A stretch of DNA of 64,000 nucleotides. It comes from Herbaspirillum sp. DW155 (GTDB taxonomy: Bacteria; Pseudomonadota; Gammaproteobacteria; Burkholderiales; Burkholderiaceae_D). The notes below the pieces were generated by a model. It was not told the DNA's origin. It saw only the letters and a list, made by a program, of their open reading frames with translations, and did not search any database. A program made the position numbers and the translations under genes. Positions 27,119 through 35,701 of this stretch are shown here, one piece after another. The number at the start of each line of letters is the position of its first letter. Within the stretch, counting starts at the first letter, position 1. The stretch spans positions 4,712,001 through 4,776,000 of the forward strand of contig NZ_AP029028.1 in the NCBI RefSeq assembly GCF_037076565.1, given 5' to 3'.

Positions 27119-28441
27119 TCAGTCGCCGGCTTCACCGACGATGACGGTAGACAACTCTTCCGGATGCACATGCCTGCGGAAGGCCGCGCGCACATCCTGC
27201 ACGCTCACGGCGCGGATGCGTTCGATCCAGTGGTCGAGGTAATCCAGCGGCAGGCCATAGAAGCCGATCACGGAGAGGTTTTCCAACAGCTTGGCATTGC
27301 TGTCGATGCGCAGGGCGAAGCCTCCGGCGAGGTTGTCCTTGGCGGCCTTCAGTTCGGCGGCCGTCGGGCCTTCCTGCAGGAATTTGTCCAGCGTGGCGCG
27401 GGTCACGCGCAGGGCTTCGGCGGTCTGCTCCTTCTTGGTCTGCAGGCCGATCTGGAAGGGACCGGGCTGGGCCAGCGGCGAGAAATAACTGTAGACGCTG
27501 TAGCTCAGGCCGCGCTTCTCGCGCACTTCATCGGTCAGGCGCGAGACAAAACCGCCGCCGCCCAGCACGTAGTTGCCCACGGTCAACGCGAAGAAATCAT
27601 TGTCGCCGCGCTGAAGGGCCGGTGCACCGATGAGGATGTGCGATTGCGAGGCCGGATGGGCGATACGCTGCTCGCTCCCCTTGGGCGCGGCAACCGGTGG
27701 CAGCGCCGGCAAGGCGACACCCTGCGGCAAGTCGCGCGTAAGTGCGGTGGCGATGGCGCGTGCCTGGGCTTCGGTGATGTCGCCGATCATGGCGATGACG
27801 GCGCGGTTGGCCACGTAGTGGACGCGATGGAAGGCCAGCAGGTCTTCGCGGGTAATGGCTTGCAGGCTGGCCTCGCTGGCATCGACGGCATAGGGATGGC
27901 TGCCGTAGGCGGCTTCCATGAAGGCCTTTTCAGCGATGGCCTCGGGCTTGGTCAGTTCTTCCTTCAGATTGGCGATGACCAGCGCACGGTCACGCTCCAG
28001 GCCCGCCTGCGGGAAGGCCGGATGGGCCAGCATGCGGGCCAGCAAGCCCAGCGCGGCATCGCGTTGGGCAGGCGAGGACAAGGTGCGCAGGCTCACGCCG
28101 GCGCGGTCCTGCCCGGCGCCGCCATGCTGCTGGGCGGCCACATCGGCAAAGCCGTCGAGGATCTGGGCTTCGGTCAGTGCGGGCGCGCCGTTGGCGGCCT
28201 CCACGCCGCGTGTGAGGCTGGCCACGGTCAGCTCGGCCAGGCCGGCCTTGGCGGCGGGGTCCCGACGCTGGCCGGCATCGAACTGCACGCTCACATCCAG
28301 CATGGGAATGGAATGATTGGCCACGAACAGCACGCGTGCGCCATCGGGCTGGGTCCAGGACTGGATGGCCAGGGCCGCCGAGGCGGGCGCACTGGTGAGG
28401 AAGGCCAGCGGGAGCAGCAGGAGAGAAAAGATTTTTTTCAT
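27119..28441 (-). CDS. M16-family protein, non-catalytic subunit (no HxxEH, R/Y motif kept)
   Basis: The 440-residue protein has a Sec signal peptide (MKKIFSLLLLPLAFLTSAPASA) and the M16 fold. The zinc motif HxxEH is missing; the corresponding region reads GLAELTVASLTRG (67-79). The substrate-binding R/Y motif is kept: SRLTDEVREKRGLSYSVYS with Arg301 and Tyr314. In M16B peptidases a zinc-binding subunit pairs with an R/Y subunit like this one, and the catalytic partner is encoded at 29250-30629. Together they probably form a periplasmic heterodimeric oligopeptidase. The parA-like gene lies between them, 13 bp upstream of this one. Confidence 0.92.
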   Translation of the reverse strand: MKKIFSLLLLPLAFLTSAPASAALAIQSWTQPDGARVLFVANHSIPMLDVSVQFDAGQRRDPAAKAGLAELTVASLTRGVEAANGAPALTEAQILDGFADVAAQQHGGAGQDRAGVSLRTLSSPAQRDAALGLLARMLAHPAFPQAGLERDRALVIANLKEELTKPEAIAEKAFMEAAYGSHPYAVDASEASLQAITREDLLAFHRVHYVANRAVIAMIGDITEAQARAIATALTRDLPQGVALPALPPVAAPKGSEQRIAHPASQSHILIGAPALQRGDNDFFALTVGNYVLGGGGFVSRLTDEVREKRGLSYSVYSYFSPLAQPGPFQIGLQTKKEQTAEALRVTRATLDKFLQEGPTAAELKAAKDNLAGGFALRIDSNAKLLENLSVIGFYGLPLDYLDHWIERIRAVSVQDVRAAFRRHVHPEELSTVIVGEAGD

Positions 28442-28454
28442 GGAAAGCTAAGAG

Positions 28455-29102
28455 TCATGCGTTCTGATCTGTGGATGGCTGGCCGGCCAGCCATTGCAGG
28501 ATGGGCTGCCATTGTTCGAGATCGCGCTGCACGCGCGAGGGCGCGATATCCCACAGGGTCAGGCCGTGGGCGGCCAGTTGCACGTAGTTCTGGGTGTCGC
28601 GCAGATGGCCCAGCACCGGCAGCTTGAGGCCTTCGATGAAGCGTTGCAGTTGCTCGGCCGAGCGGGTGCGCGCATCGACGCGCATGCCGACGATACCGAC
28701 GTCGATCTCGCCATCACGCACCGCCTTTTCATTGGCCAGGCGGCGCAGGAAATCCTGGGTGGCGAGGATGTCGAAGATCGACGGCTGCAACGGCACCAGG
28801 ATCTTGTCGGCCAGCTTGAGCGTATCGTTGAGACGCCAGCCATGCAGCCCGGCCGGGGTGTCGAGGACCACGTGGGTGCTGCCCTTGGGGGGCTTGGCCA
28901 CGTAGTCTTCGTTGATGTCCCAGGTGCTGATGGGGCGGGCCTGCTCCGGGCGAATCGACAGCCAGGCACGCGAGGACTGCTGGCGATCGATGTCGCCCAG
29001 CATCACGGCATGGCCGAGGCTGGCGAAATAACCGGCCAGGTTGGTGGCCAGGGTGGTCTTGCCTACGCCTCCCTTGGGATTGGCGACGACGATGACGGGC
29101 AT
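28455..29102 (-). CDS. Orphan ParA/MinD-like ATPase
   Basis: The 215-residue cytoplasmic ATPase begins MPVIVVANPKGGVGKTTLAT, with the deviant Walker A KGGVGKTT at 9-16 and Walker A' region MLGDIDRQQSS. An in-frame codon at 29183 is rejected because the stretch between is made of tandem repeats and GGAG lies just before the ATG at 29102. No ParB, MinE or other partner is adjacent. Such ATPases position DNA, chemoreceptors or other cargo along membranes or nucleoids. It lies between two M16 peptidase genes and has a repeat-dense leader. Cargo unknown. Confidence 0.85.
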   Translation of the reverse strand: MPVIVVANPKGGVGKTTLATNLAGYFASLGHAVMLGDIDRQQSSRAWLSIRPEQARPISTWDINEDYVAKPPKGSTHVVLDTPAGLHGWRLNDTLKLADKILVPLQPSIFDILATQDFLRRLANEKAVRDGEIDVGIVGMRVDARTRSAEQLQRFIEGLKLPVLGHLRDTQNYVQLAAHGLTLWDIAPSRVQRDLEQWQPILQWLAGQPSTDQNA

Positions 29103-29128
29103 GGTTTTCTCCGTGAAGAACAGAAGCC

Positions 29129-29233
29129 GATCAATCACATCAATCAGATCAATCAGGAACGGGTGAACCGTGTCACCCGGCATTCATCCAGCATTAATGC
29201 TCTAGCAATCACCATTAAACCAGCCTTAATGGT
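29129..29233. promoter_or_regulatory. Repeat-dense leader of the ParA-like gene
   Basis: Four elements lie in 105 bp: three tandem 9-mers (G/C)ATCAATCA at 29129-29155; GGGTGA/TCACCC with a six-base gap at 29161-29178; palindrome GCATTAATGC at 29191-29200; and ACCATTAA/TTAATGGT with a seven-base gap at 29211-29233. The CATTAA core recurs in the last two. The layout resembles iterons or operators. The final inverted repeat could also end the upstream M16 mRNA, but has no T-run. Confidence 0.55.
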
Positions 29234-29249
29234 GCCGACACGCCTGCAT

Positions 29250-30629
29250 TCAATGCAGCAAGCCCGGCGGCGGCGCGGCGGGCTTCTTGCCGTTCAGCGG
29301 CAGCGGGACCAGCGTGGCGACCGTGAGCGTATCGTCCTTGAAGTACTTCTGTGCGACCGCCTGCACCTGGGCGGCGGTCACGCTGTTGAGACGCTCGATG
29401 ATGCGGTCGATGTTCTTCTGGCCCAGGCCGATGGTTTCCATCATGCCGATTTCCATGGCCTGGCCGAAGACGGAATCGCGCTTGTAGACCTGGGCGGCGA
29501 TCAGTTGCGTCTTCACGCGCTGCAGTTCCTGCTCGGACACGCCTTCGCTGGCGATGCGCTGCACCTCGGCGCGCAGCAGGCCTTCCAGTTCTTCGGTGGT
29601 GACGCCATTGGCCGGGCTGCCTTCCAGCGTGAACAGCACCGGTCCGCGCGCCACGCCGCTGTAGCTGGCGCCGACTGCCGTGGCCTTGCCGCCATTGCGG
29701 ATCAGGCCGGCCGTCAGGCGGGCATTGTCATAGCCATCCAGCACGGCCGAGAGCACATCGAGGGCGTAAGCTTCCTGATCCGCTTCGACCTTGCGCAGCG
29801 CCGGCACTTTCCAGGCCATCACCACGTAGGGATTCTCGGCCGGCGCCTTGACGGTGACGCGGCGCATGCCCAGCTGTTCGGGCTCGTTCTGCGGCTTGCC
29901 CCGGGGCACGGGGTGGGACGGGATCTTGCCGAAATATTTCTTCGCCAGCGCCAGCACCCGCTGCGCATCGACGTCGCCGGCCACCACCAGAGTGGCGTTG
30001 TTGGGGGCGTACCACTGGCGGTACCAGTTGGCGATGTCCTGCACGTTCATGTGCTGCAGGTCGTCCATCCAGCCGACCACCGGATGGTGATAGGGATGGG
30101 CGGTCCAGGCGGCGGCGTTCAGGGCTTCGTTCAACAGGCCCGAGGGCTGGTCGTCGGTGCGCCAGCGGCGCTCTTCCATGATGACGCGGATTTCCTTGGC
30201 GAACTCGCTGGCGTCGAATTGCAGGTTGGCCATGCGGTCGGCTTCCAGGGCCATCACTTTTTCGAGATGGCTTTTTTCGATCTGCTGGAAGTAGGCGGTG
30301 AAATCATTGGCGGTGAAGGCGTTTTCCTGGCCGCCCAGTTCGGCCACCAGACGGCTGAATTCGCCGACCTTGTGATTCTTCGTGCCCTTGAACATCATGT
30401 GTTCCAGCGCGTGCGACACGCCCGTGGTGCCGTTGAGTTCATCGATGCTGCCGACCTTGTACCAGACCATCTGCACCGCCGTGGGGGCGCGGCGGTCTTC
30501 CTTGACGACGACCTTCATGCCATTGGCCAGCACGAACTCCTGCGCCGGCTCGGCCCGCACCTGGACTGCCGTGCCGGCGAGCAGGCTCAGCAGGGCGGTG
30601 GCCAGGAGGGCTCTGATCTTCGATTTCAT
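29250..30629 (-). CDS. M16-family zinc metallopeptidase, catalytic subunit
   Basis: The 459-residue exported protein has a signal peptide (MKSKIRALLATALLSLLAGT, cleavage near VRA) and the inverted zinc motif HALEH at 73-77 (His73, Glu76, His77), with a further Glu in the MALEADRM helix as third ligand. It is the active half of an M16B pair; the R/Y partner is encoded at 27119-28441. Expected role: breakdown of peptides in the periplasm. The C-terminus ends in a Pro-rich tail. It is divergent from ftsY, with 168 bp between. Confidence 0.93.
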   Translation of the reverse strand: MKSKIRALLATALLSLLAGTAVQVRAEPAQEFVLANGMKVVVKEDRRAPTAVQMVWYKVGSIDELNGTTGVSHALEHMMFKGTKNHKVGEFSRLVAELGGQENAFTANDFTAYFQQIEKSHLEKVMALEADRMANLQFDASEFAKEIRVIMEERRWRTDDQPSGLLNEALNAAAWTAHPYHHPVVGWMDDLQHMNVQDIANWYRQWYAPNNATLVVAGDVDAQRVLALAKKYFGKIPSHPVPRGKPQNEPEQLGMRRVTVKAPAENPYVVMAWKVPALRKVEADQEAYALDVLSAVLDGYDNARLTAGLIRNGGKATAVGASYSGVARGPVLFTLEGSPANGVTTEELEGLLRAEVQRIASEGVSEQELQRVKTQLIAAQVYKRDSVFGQAMEIGMMETIGLGQKNIDRIIERLNSVTAAQVQAVAQKYFKDDTLTVATLVPLPLNGKKPAAPPPGLLH

Positions 30630-30797
30630 GGGCTGTGCTCTGATAAAATGCTGGATTCATTGACCCTGGCGGCCATGCGCGGGTCTTGTGGAGGGGCAAT
30701 TGTAACCTGTCCACTGCGGTTGTCAGGGCAGCCACGCGCCTGCCGTCCCGCCCTCCCCGCCCCGGCCGCAGCTACCATCCAGCCTATCCGCCATCCG

Positions 30798-31943
30798 ATG
30801 TTCAGTTTCTTCAAGAGAAAACCCAAACCGGAAGCGCAACCCGCGCTGCCGCCCCAGGCCGAGCCGGCGCCCCGGCCTGTAGCTGATGTTCCTGCCGCGC
30901 CCGTTTCCGTTCCCGTTTCAGCTGCACCGGCTCCGGTGGCTGCACCCTCACCACAACCCGCGCCCGAACCCGCGCCGGTGGCCGCCGTTGAAGAGGTGGC
31001 AGAAGAGGTCGAGATCGTCGCCGCCCCGGAACCTGCGCCCGAGGCCAAGCGCTCCTGGCTCTCGCGCCTGAAGGCCGGGCTGTCCAAGACATCGAGCAAT
31101 CTGACTACGCTCTTCGTGGGTGCGCGCATTGATGAAGACCTGTACGAGGAACTGGAGTCGGCCCTGCTGGTCTCGGACGCCGGGGTCGAAGCCACCCAGT
31201 GGCTGCTGGACGAACTGAAGAAAAAGGTCAAAAACGAGCGCCTCACCGAAGCCGCCCAGGTGCGCACCGCCCTGCGCACCCTGCTGATCGACCTGCTGCA
31301 GCCGCTGCAGCGTCCGCTGGTGCTGGGCCGCGACAAGCCGTTGGTGATGATGATTGCCGGCGTCAACGGTGCCGGCAAGACCACCACCATCGGCAAGCTG
31401 GCGCTGCATCTGCAGGCCCACGGCCAGTCGGTGCTGCTGGCTGCGGGCGACACCTTCCGCGCCGCTGCCCGCGAGCAGCTGGCGGTCTGGGGCGAGCGCA
31501 ACAACGTGCAGGTGATTGCGCAGGAGTCGGGCGATCCGGCTGCGGTGGCCTATGACTCGGTGCATTCGGCCCAGGCGCGCGGTACCCACGTGGTGATGGT
31601 CGATACGGCCGGCCGCCTGCCCACGCAACTGCACCTGATGGATGAACTCAAGAAGATCAAGCGGGTCATCGCCAAGGCCATGAACTCGGCCCCGCACGAA
31701 GTGCTGCTGGTCATCGACGGCAACACCGGACAGAACGCGCTGGCCCAGGTCAAGGCCTTCGATGATGCGCTGGGGCTGACCGGCCTGGTGGTGACCAAGC
31801 TGGATGGCACGGCCAAGGGCGGCATCCTGGCCGCCATCGCCAAGACCCGCCCGGTGCCGCTGTACTTCATCGGCGTGGGCGAAAAGATCGAAGACCTGCA
31901 ACCCTTCAACGCCACTGAATTCGTCGACGCCCTCCTGAGTTGA
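30798..31943 (+). CDS. ftsY: Signal recognition particle receptor FtsY
   Basis: The 381-residue GTPase has an acidic, Pro/Ala-rich N-terminal A domain (about 10-85), then the N and G domains. G1 is GVNGAGKTT at 188-196, followed by DTFRAAAREQL, DTAGR and TKLDGTAKGG. It docks SRP-bound ribosomes at the inner membrane for co-translational insertion. The ATG at 30798 (MFSFFKRK) is chosen because the open frame reaching far upstream is antisense to the M16 gene. ftsE follows three bases after its stop. Confidence 0.96.
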   Translation: MFSFFKRKPKPEAQPALPPQAEPAPRPVADVPAAPVSVPVSAAPAPVAAPSPQPAPEPAPVAAVEEVAEEVEIVAAPEPAPEAKRSWLSRLKAGLSKTSSNLTTLFVGARIDEDLYEELESALLVSDAGVEATQWLLDELKKKVKNERLTEAAQVRTALRTLLIDLLQPLQRPLVLGRDKPLVMMIAGVNGAGKTTTIGKLALHLQAHGQSVLLAAGDTFRAAAREQLAVWGERNNVQVIAQESGDPAAVAYDSVHSAQARGTHVVMVDTAGRLPTQLHLMDELKKIKRVIAKAMNSAPHEVLLVIDGNTGQNALAQVKAFDDALGLTGLVVTKLDGTAKGGILAAIAKTRPVPLYFIGVGEKIEDLQPFNATEFVDALLS

Positions 31944-31946
31944 ACG

Positions 31947-32639
31947 ATGATTGAATTTACCCGGGTTTCCAAGCAATACGCGCGCGAGGTCTATGCCCTG
32001 CGCGACATCACGTTGTCGGTGAAGAAGGGCGAACTGATCTTTCTGGCCGGCCCTTCCGGCGCCGGCAAATCGACTCTGCTGAAGATGATCGCCGCCATCG
32101 AGCGGCCTACCTCGGGCAAGCTCACCGTCAGCGGCACCGACATCGTGGAGCTCAAGCCTTCCGGCCTGCCCTATCTGCGGCGCAACCTGGGCCTGATCTT
32201 CCAGCAGCAGAAACTGTTGCTGGACCGCAATCTGCTGGCCAACGTGATGCTGCCGCTGATCGTGACCGGCGCTTCCCGCCAGGACGCCGAAAAGCGCGCC
32301 CGCGCCGCGCTGGACAAGGTGGACCTGCTGGACAAGGCCCGCTGCGAGCCGCTGGAGCTGTCCGGTGGCGAGCAGCAGCGGGTGGCCATCGCGCGTGCCA
32401 TCGTCAACCGGCCGCAGATCATCCTGGCCGACGAACCGACTGCCAACCTGGACCGCGCCAATGCCAACAAGGTGCTGGCGGCGCTGAAATCCTTCCACGG
32501 TGTGGGCGTGACCTGCCTGATCTCGACCCACGACGAGAATTTCCTCACCGGGGCCGACCGCATCATCTACCTGGACCGTGGCCGCATCGTCGATGGCTGG
32601 CACAACGGCGTGGCCAATCCCGTGGAGGTATCGCCATGA
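31947..32639 (+). CDS. ftsE: Cell division ATP-binding protein FtsE
   Basis: The 230-residue ATPase has Walker A GPSGAGKST at 35-43, signature LSGGE at 138-142 and Walker B ILADEP at 159-164. With FtsX it forms an ABC-type complex at the septum that activates peptidoglycan hydrolases through periplasmic partners. It sits between ftsY and ftsX, as in E. coli, and overlaps ftsX by four bases (ATGA). Confidence 0.96.
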   Translation: MIEFTRVSKQYAREVYALRDITLSVKKGELIFLAGPSGAGKSTLLKMIAAIERPTSGKLTVSGTDIVELKPSGLPYLRRNLGLIFQQQKLLLDRNLLANVMLPLIVTGASRQDAEKRARAALDKVDLLDKARCEPLELSGGEQQRVAIARAIVNRPQIILADEPTANLDRANANKVLAALKSFHGVGVTCLISTHDENFLTGADRIIYLDRGRIVDGWHNGVANPVEVSP

Positions 32640-33559
32640 ACTGGCTCGGACAGCATTTCGCCGCCATCGCCGATGCGCTGCGCCACCTGCTGCGCTCGCC
32701 GGGCAACTTCGTGCTCAACGTGCTGGTGGTCTCGATTGCGCTGGCCCTGCCCTTTGCGGGCCTGTCGGCGCTGGAAAATGTGCGGCCGATCTCGGACCAG
32801 ATGTCGGTGGAGCCCGAGATCAGCATCTTCATGAAGCCCGACGCCAGCCGCGAGGCGGCCCAGGCGGTGGGCAAGACCATCAGCCAGATCCTCAAGGACG
32901 GCAAGACCAACGGCAAGGTCGAATTCATCCCGCGCGAGAAGGCTTTTGAGGCGATGAAGAGCAAGACCGGCCTGGCCGATGTGCTCGCCACGCTGGGCAG
33001 CAATCCGCTGCCGGACAGCTACGTGGTGCGCCTGCCCGGCCTGGAAAACGCCATGAACGCCACCCGCGTGGATGACATCGCCCAACAGTTGAAGAAGCAG
33101 CCGGGCGTGGACACGGTGCAGATCGATTCCGAATGGGTCAAGCGGCTGGCGGCGCTGCTGCGCATCCTGCGGCTGGTGCTGCTGTTCCTGGGCATCACGC
33201 TGGGGGCGGTGGTGGTGGCGGTGGTGTTCAACACCATCCGCCTGCAGGTGATGACGCAGCGCGATGAGATCGAGGTGTCGCGCCTGTTCGGGGCGACCAA
33301 TGCCTTCATCTATCGGCCCTTCTACTACACCGGCGCCCTGCTGGGCTTGTGCGCCGGGGTAGTGGCGCTGGGGCTGGTAGTGGCGGCACAGCAGCCGCTG
33401 AACGAAGCCATTCTGGATTTTGCTCATCTCTATGCATCGGAATTCCAGCTGGCCCTGCCCAGCGCCATGGCCATCGGCCTGCTGCTGGTCATCAGCGGCT
33501 TGCTGGGCTTGTTCGGGGCGATGCTGTCGGTGCGCAGGCAGTTGGCCAGGAAGGCTTGA
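32636..33559 (+). CDS. ftsX: Cell division protein FtsX
   Basis: The 307-residue membrane protein has a first membrane segment at about 25-45, a large periplasmic loop (about 50-175) and three C-terminal membrane segments, the FtsX topology. It transmits FtsE ATPase cycles to periplasmic activators of cell-wall amidases. Start ATG overlaps the ftsE stop. A strong terminator follows 31 bp after its stop. Confidence 0.94.
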   Translation: MNWLGQHFAAIADALRHLLRSPGNFVLNVLVVSIALALPFAGLSALENVRPISDQMSVEPEISIFMKPDASREAAQAVGKTISQILKDGKTNGKVEFIPREKAFEAMKSKTGLADVLATLGSNPLPDSYVVRLPGLENAMNATRVDDIAQQLKKQPGVDTVQIDSEWVKRLAALLRILRLVLLFLGITLGAVVVAVVFNTIRLQVMTQRDEIEVSRLFGATNAFIYRPFYYTGALLGLCAGVVALGLVVAAQQPLNEAILDFAHLYASEFQLALPSAMAIGLLLVISGLLGLFGAMLSVRRQLARKA

Positions 33560-33590
33560 ATCTCAGCCGGCGCTGCCGAGCCCGCCGCAC

Positions 33591-33623
33591 AAACGATGCC
33601 CGCTGTTGCGGGCATCGTTTTTT
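33591..33623 (+). terminator. Intrinsic terminator after ftsX
   Basis: AAACGATGCCCGC and GCGGGCATCGTTT form a 13-bp perfect stem with a TGTT loop; the T-run covers 33618-33623. It separates ftsYEX from rpoH. Confidence 0.92.
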
Positions 33624-33920
33624 GGCAAGAACATTCATCTGCCGGTTGCCGGACACAATAAAGAGGCCGTCCCGCCGTCCTCACCATGAAGCCCGCTTCA
33701 TTTGCCTGTTTTACCGCCTCTTTGCCGGCTGGCTCAGGGGATCGGGTGATCAGCGCTTCCCGGCCCTTTCGCCCTGCAAAAATTGTTACAAGTTTCTGAG
33801 CCGCTTTTGACCCCCATTGCAACTTTTGTCGCCCAAAGGCGACTAAGATGGAGGGGAATTAATGCAATGGTTAGCTTAACAGCAATAGAGCTTGACTATC
33901 ACCGCCTCACCATCATGCAA

Positions 33921-33947
33921 TTAGCACTCCCGGGTGACGAGTGCTAA
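33921..33947. promoter_or_regulatory. CIRCE element (HrcA operator) upstream of rpoH
   Basis: TTAGCACTC at 33921-33929 and GAGTGCTAA at 33939-33947 are separated by nine bases, an exact match to the CIRCE consensus. TAAAAT at 33945-33950 overlaps the right arm and could be a -10 box; TTGACT at 33892-33897 is a candidate -35 for another start. HrcA binding here should repress rpoH until heat stress. The rest of the 33624-34107 gap is A+T-rich leader DNA with no convincing gene. Confidence 0.95.
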
Positions 33948-34107
33948 AATAGTTTTCGAATTGCTCCAGTTTTAGGGGAGCACTGCACCAAACAGCGTCC
34001 GGCCGCATTGGCCGGGCCGGGGAAGTTGGACCACATTGCCCCCGGCAACCGAAGCATCCGCTTCCTACCGTTTCATACTGTTTCCGTGAAGGAACCAAGG
34101 AGAATCC

Positions 34108-35007
34108 ATGAAAACTGCGTCTGCACACACTGCACTCATGCCTGCCGAGTCCAATGCGCTCGCGCTGGGTTTTTCCGGCAGCCTGGGCAATATCGACGCG
34201 TATATCTCGGCAGTGAACCGCCTGCCCATGCTGACCCAGGAAGAAGAGGTCAAGCTGGCACGCGACCTGCGTGAGAAGAACGACCTGGGCGCCGCCCAGA
34301 AGATGGTGCTGTCGCACCTGCGCCTGGTGGTATCGATTGCCCGCGGCTATCTCGGCTACGGCCTGCCGCATGCCGACCTGATCCAAGAAGGCAACATCGG
34401 CCTGATGAAGGCCGTCAAGCGTTTCGACCCGGCCCAGAACGTGCGCCTGGTGTCCTATGCCATGCACTGGATCAAGGCCGAGATCCACGAGTACATCCTG
34501 AAGAACTGGCGCCTGGTGAAGGTCGCTACCACCAAGGCCCAGCGCAAGCTGTTCTTCAACCTGCGCAGCCACAAGGAAGGTCTGGACGCGATGACGCCGG
34601 CCCAGGTCGAGGCTCTGGCCAAGACCCTGGACGTCAAGCGCGAAGAAGTGATCGAGATGGAAACCCGTCTGTCCGGTCGCGATATCGCCCTGGAATCGCC
34701 CACCGATGATGACGATGACAAGTTCGCGCCCATCGCCTACCTGTCTTCCGACAATTCGGAACCGACCCGCGTGATCGAGGCCAAGCAGTACGACCGCCTG
34801 CAGTCCGAAGGCCTGGAAGCCGCACTGTCCAAGCTGGATGACCGCTCGCGCCGCATCGTCGAGGCCCGCTGGCTGGCCAATGACGATGGCTCGGGTGCCA
34901 CCCTGCATGAACTGGCAGACGAGTTCGGCGTCTCGGCCGAGCGTATCCGCCAGATCGAAGCGGTGGCATTGAAGAAGATGAAGACCGCGCTGCAGGCTTA
35001 TTCCTGA
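34108..35007 (+). CDS. rpoH: RNA polymerase heat-shock sigma factor sigma32
   Basis: The 299-residue sigma70-family protein has region 2 (LRLVVSIARGYLGYGLPHADL, the HADLIQEGNIGLMKAVKRFDP stretch), the RpoH box QRKLFFNLR at about 148-156, and region 4 (LHELADEFGVSAERIRQIE). It directs transcription of chaperone and protease genes after heat shock. AAGGAG precedes the ATG. Control appears layered: CIRCE/HrcA at the promoter, and by family knowledge mRNA structure and chaperone-dependent turnover. A terminator follows within 40 bp. Confidence 0.97.
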   Translation: MKTASAHTALMPAESNALALGFSGSLGNIDAYISAVNRLPMLTQEEEVKLARDLREKNDLGAAQKMVLSHLRLVVSIARGYLGYGLPHADLIQEGNIGLMKAVKRFDPAQNVRLVSYAMHWIKAEIHEYILKNWRLVKVATTKAQRKLFFNLRSHKEGLDAMTPAQVEALAKTLDVKREEVIEMETRLSGRDIALESPTDDDDDKFAPIAYLSSDNSEPTRVIEAKQYDRLQSEGLEAALSKLDDRSRRIVEARWLANDDGSGATLHELADEFGVSAERIRQIEAVALKKMKTALQAYS

Positions 35008-35037
35008 TCGCCTCTTCACTCCGATTCATCAGCAATT

Positions 35038-35066
35038 AAAAAAGGCGCCCTCGGGCGCCTTTTTTT
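35038..35066. terminator. Bidirectional terminator between rpoH and the SCO gene
   Basis: GGCGCC arms at 35044-35049 and 35054-35059 with a four-base loop are flanked by an A-run on the left and a T-run (35060-35066) on the right, so it can end transcription from both sides. Confidence 0.9.
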
Positions 35067-35069
35067 ATC

Positions 35070-35089
35070 TAAACGATTTATATCGTTTA
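35070..35089. repeat. A+T-rich palindrome at a convergent gene junction
   Basis: TAAACGAT and ATCGTTTA flank TTAT. It lies next to the rpoH terminator, 18 bp beyond the stop of the leftward SCO gene. A similar element is at 60948-60979, also beside a terminator and a leftward stop codon. Confidence 0.5.
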
Positions 35090-35106
35090 TCTCTTTTCGC
35101 AAACCA

Positions 35107-35697
35107 TCACGACAGCAACAACTTGATGTCGTGCGCCAGCGTCTGCGGCCCCTGGCCATGCTTGACGAAGAGGCGGATGTGTCCCTGCGGGTCGAACACA
35201 TAGCTGCCTGCGGTGTGATCCATCGTATAGCTGCCCGGCTGCTTGCCCGGCACCTTCTGGTAGAACACCTTGAATTCCTTGGCCACCTTCTCGGTCTGCT
35301 GCAGATCGCCGCGCAGACCGAGGAAGCGCTTGTCGAAGGCCGGCACGTACTGCGCCAGCACTTCCTGGGTATCGCGCTCGGGATCGACGGTGACGAAGAG
35401 CACCTGCACCCGGTCGGCATCCGGGCCGAGTTCCTTCATGACGTTGGACATCTCGGCCATGGTGGTCGGACACACGTCCGGGCATTGCGTATAACCGAAG
35501 AACATCACCACCACCTTGCCCTTGAAATCGGCCAGGGTGCGCGGCTTGCCGTTGTGGTCGGTGAGCGCGAAGTCCTTGGCATAGTCCAGGCCGGTGACAT
35601 CCGTATTGTTGAACTTCAGTTCAGGCTTGGACTGGCCGCAGGCCGCCAGCAGTGTCGCGCAGCCTGCCAGCAGCAGCGCCGAGAGAAATCTTTTCAT
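35107..35697 (-). CDS. SCO1/SenC copper-delivery lipoprotein
   Basis: The 196-residue thioredoxin-fold protein carries the SCO copper motif CPDVC (Cys72, Cys76) and the distal His161 in MDHTAGSYVFD. It starts MKRFLSALLLAGCATLLAAC, with a lipobox ending at Cys20 (Cys13 is an alternative), so it should be anchored to the membrane facing the periplasm. Role: delivery or redox preparation of copper for the CuA site of oxidase subunit II. The ATG at 35697 is chosen over an upstream frame inside ctaB. It is the last gene of the leftward ctaA-ctaB-sco group. Confidence 0.93.
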   Translation of the reverse strand: MKRFLSALLLAGCATLLAACGQSKPELKFNNTDVTGLDYAKDFALTDHNGKPRTLADFKGKVVVMFFGYTQCPDVCPTTMAEMSNVMKELGPDADRVQVLFVTVDPERDTQEVLAQYVPAFDKRFLGLRGDLQQTEKVAKEFKVFYQKVPGKQPGSYTMDHTAGSYVFDPQGHIRLFVKHGQGPQTLAHDIKLLLS

Positions 35698-35701
35698 GTG
35701 T

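Noticed and set aside
28494-31943. Very long open frame (about 1149 codons) running rightward across the ParA-like and M16 genes into ftsY
   Set aside because: Only the last 381 codons (FtsY) are coding. The rest is antisense to well-supported genes and has the His/Gln/Arg-rich composition typical of high-GC antisense frames.
33867-33947. 26-codon open frame ending exactly at the right arm of the CIRCE upstream of rpoH
   Set aside because: It overlaps the probable promoter and operator, so the main rpoH transcript would not contain it. The TAA is supplied by the CIRCE consensus itself.
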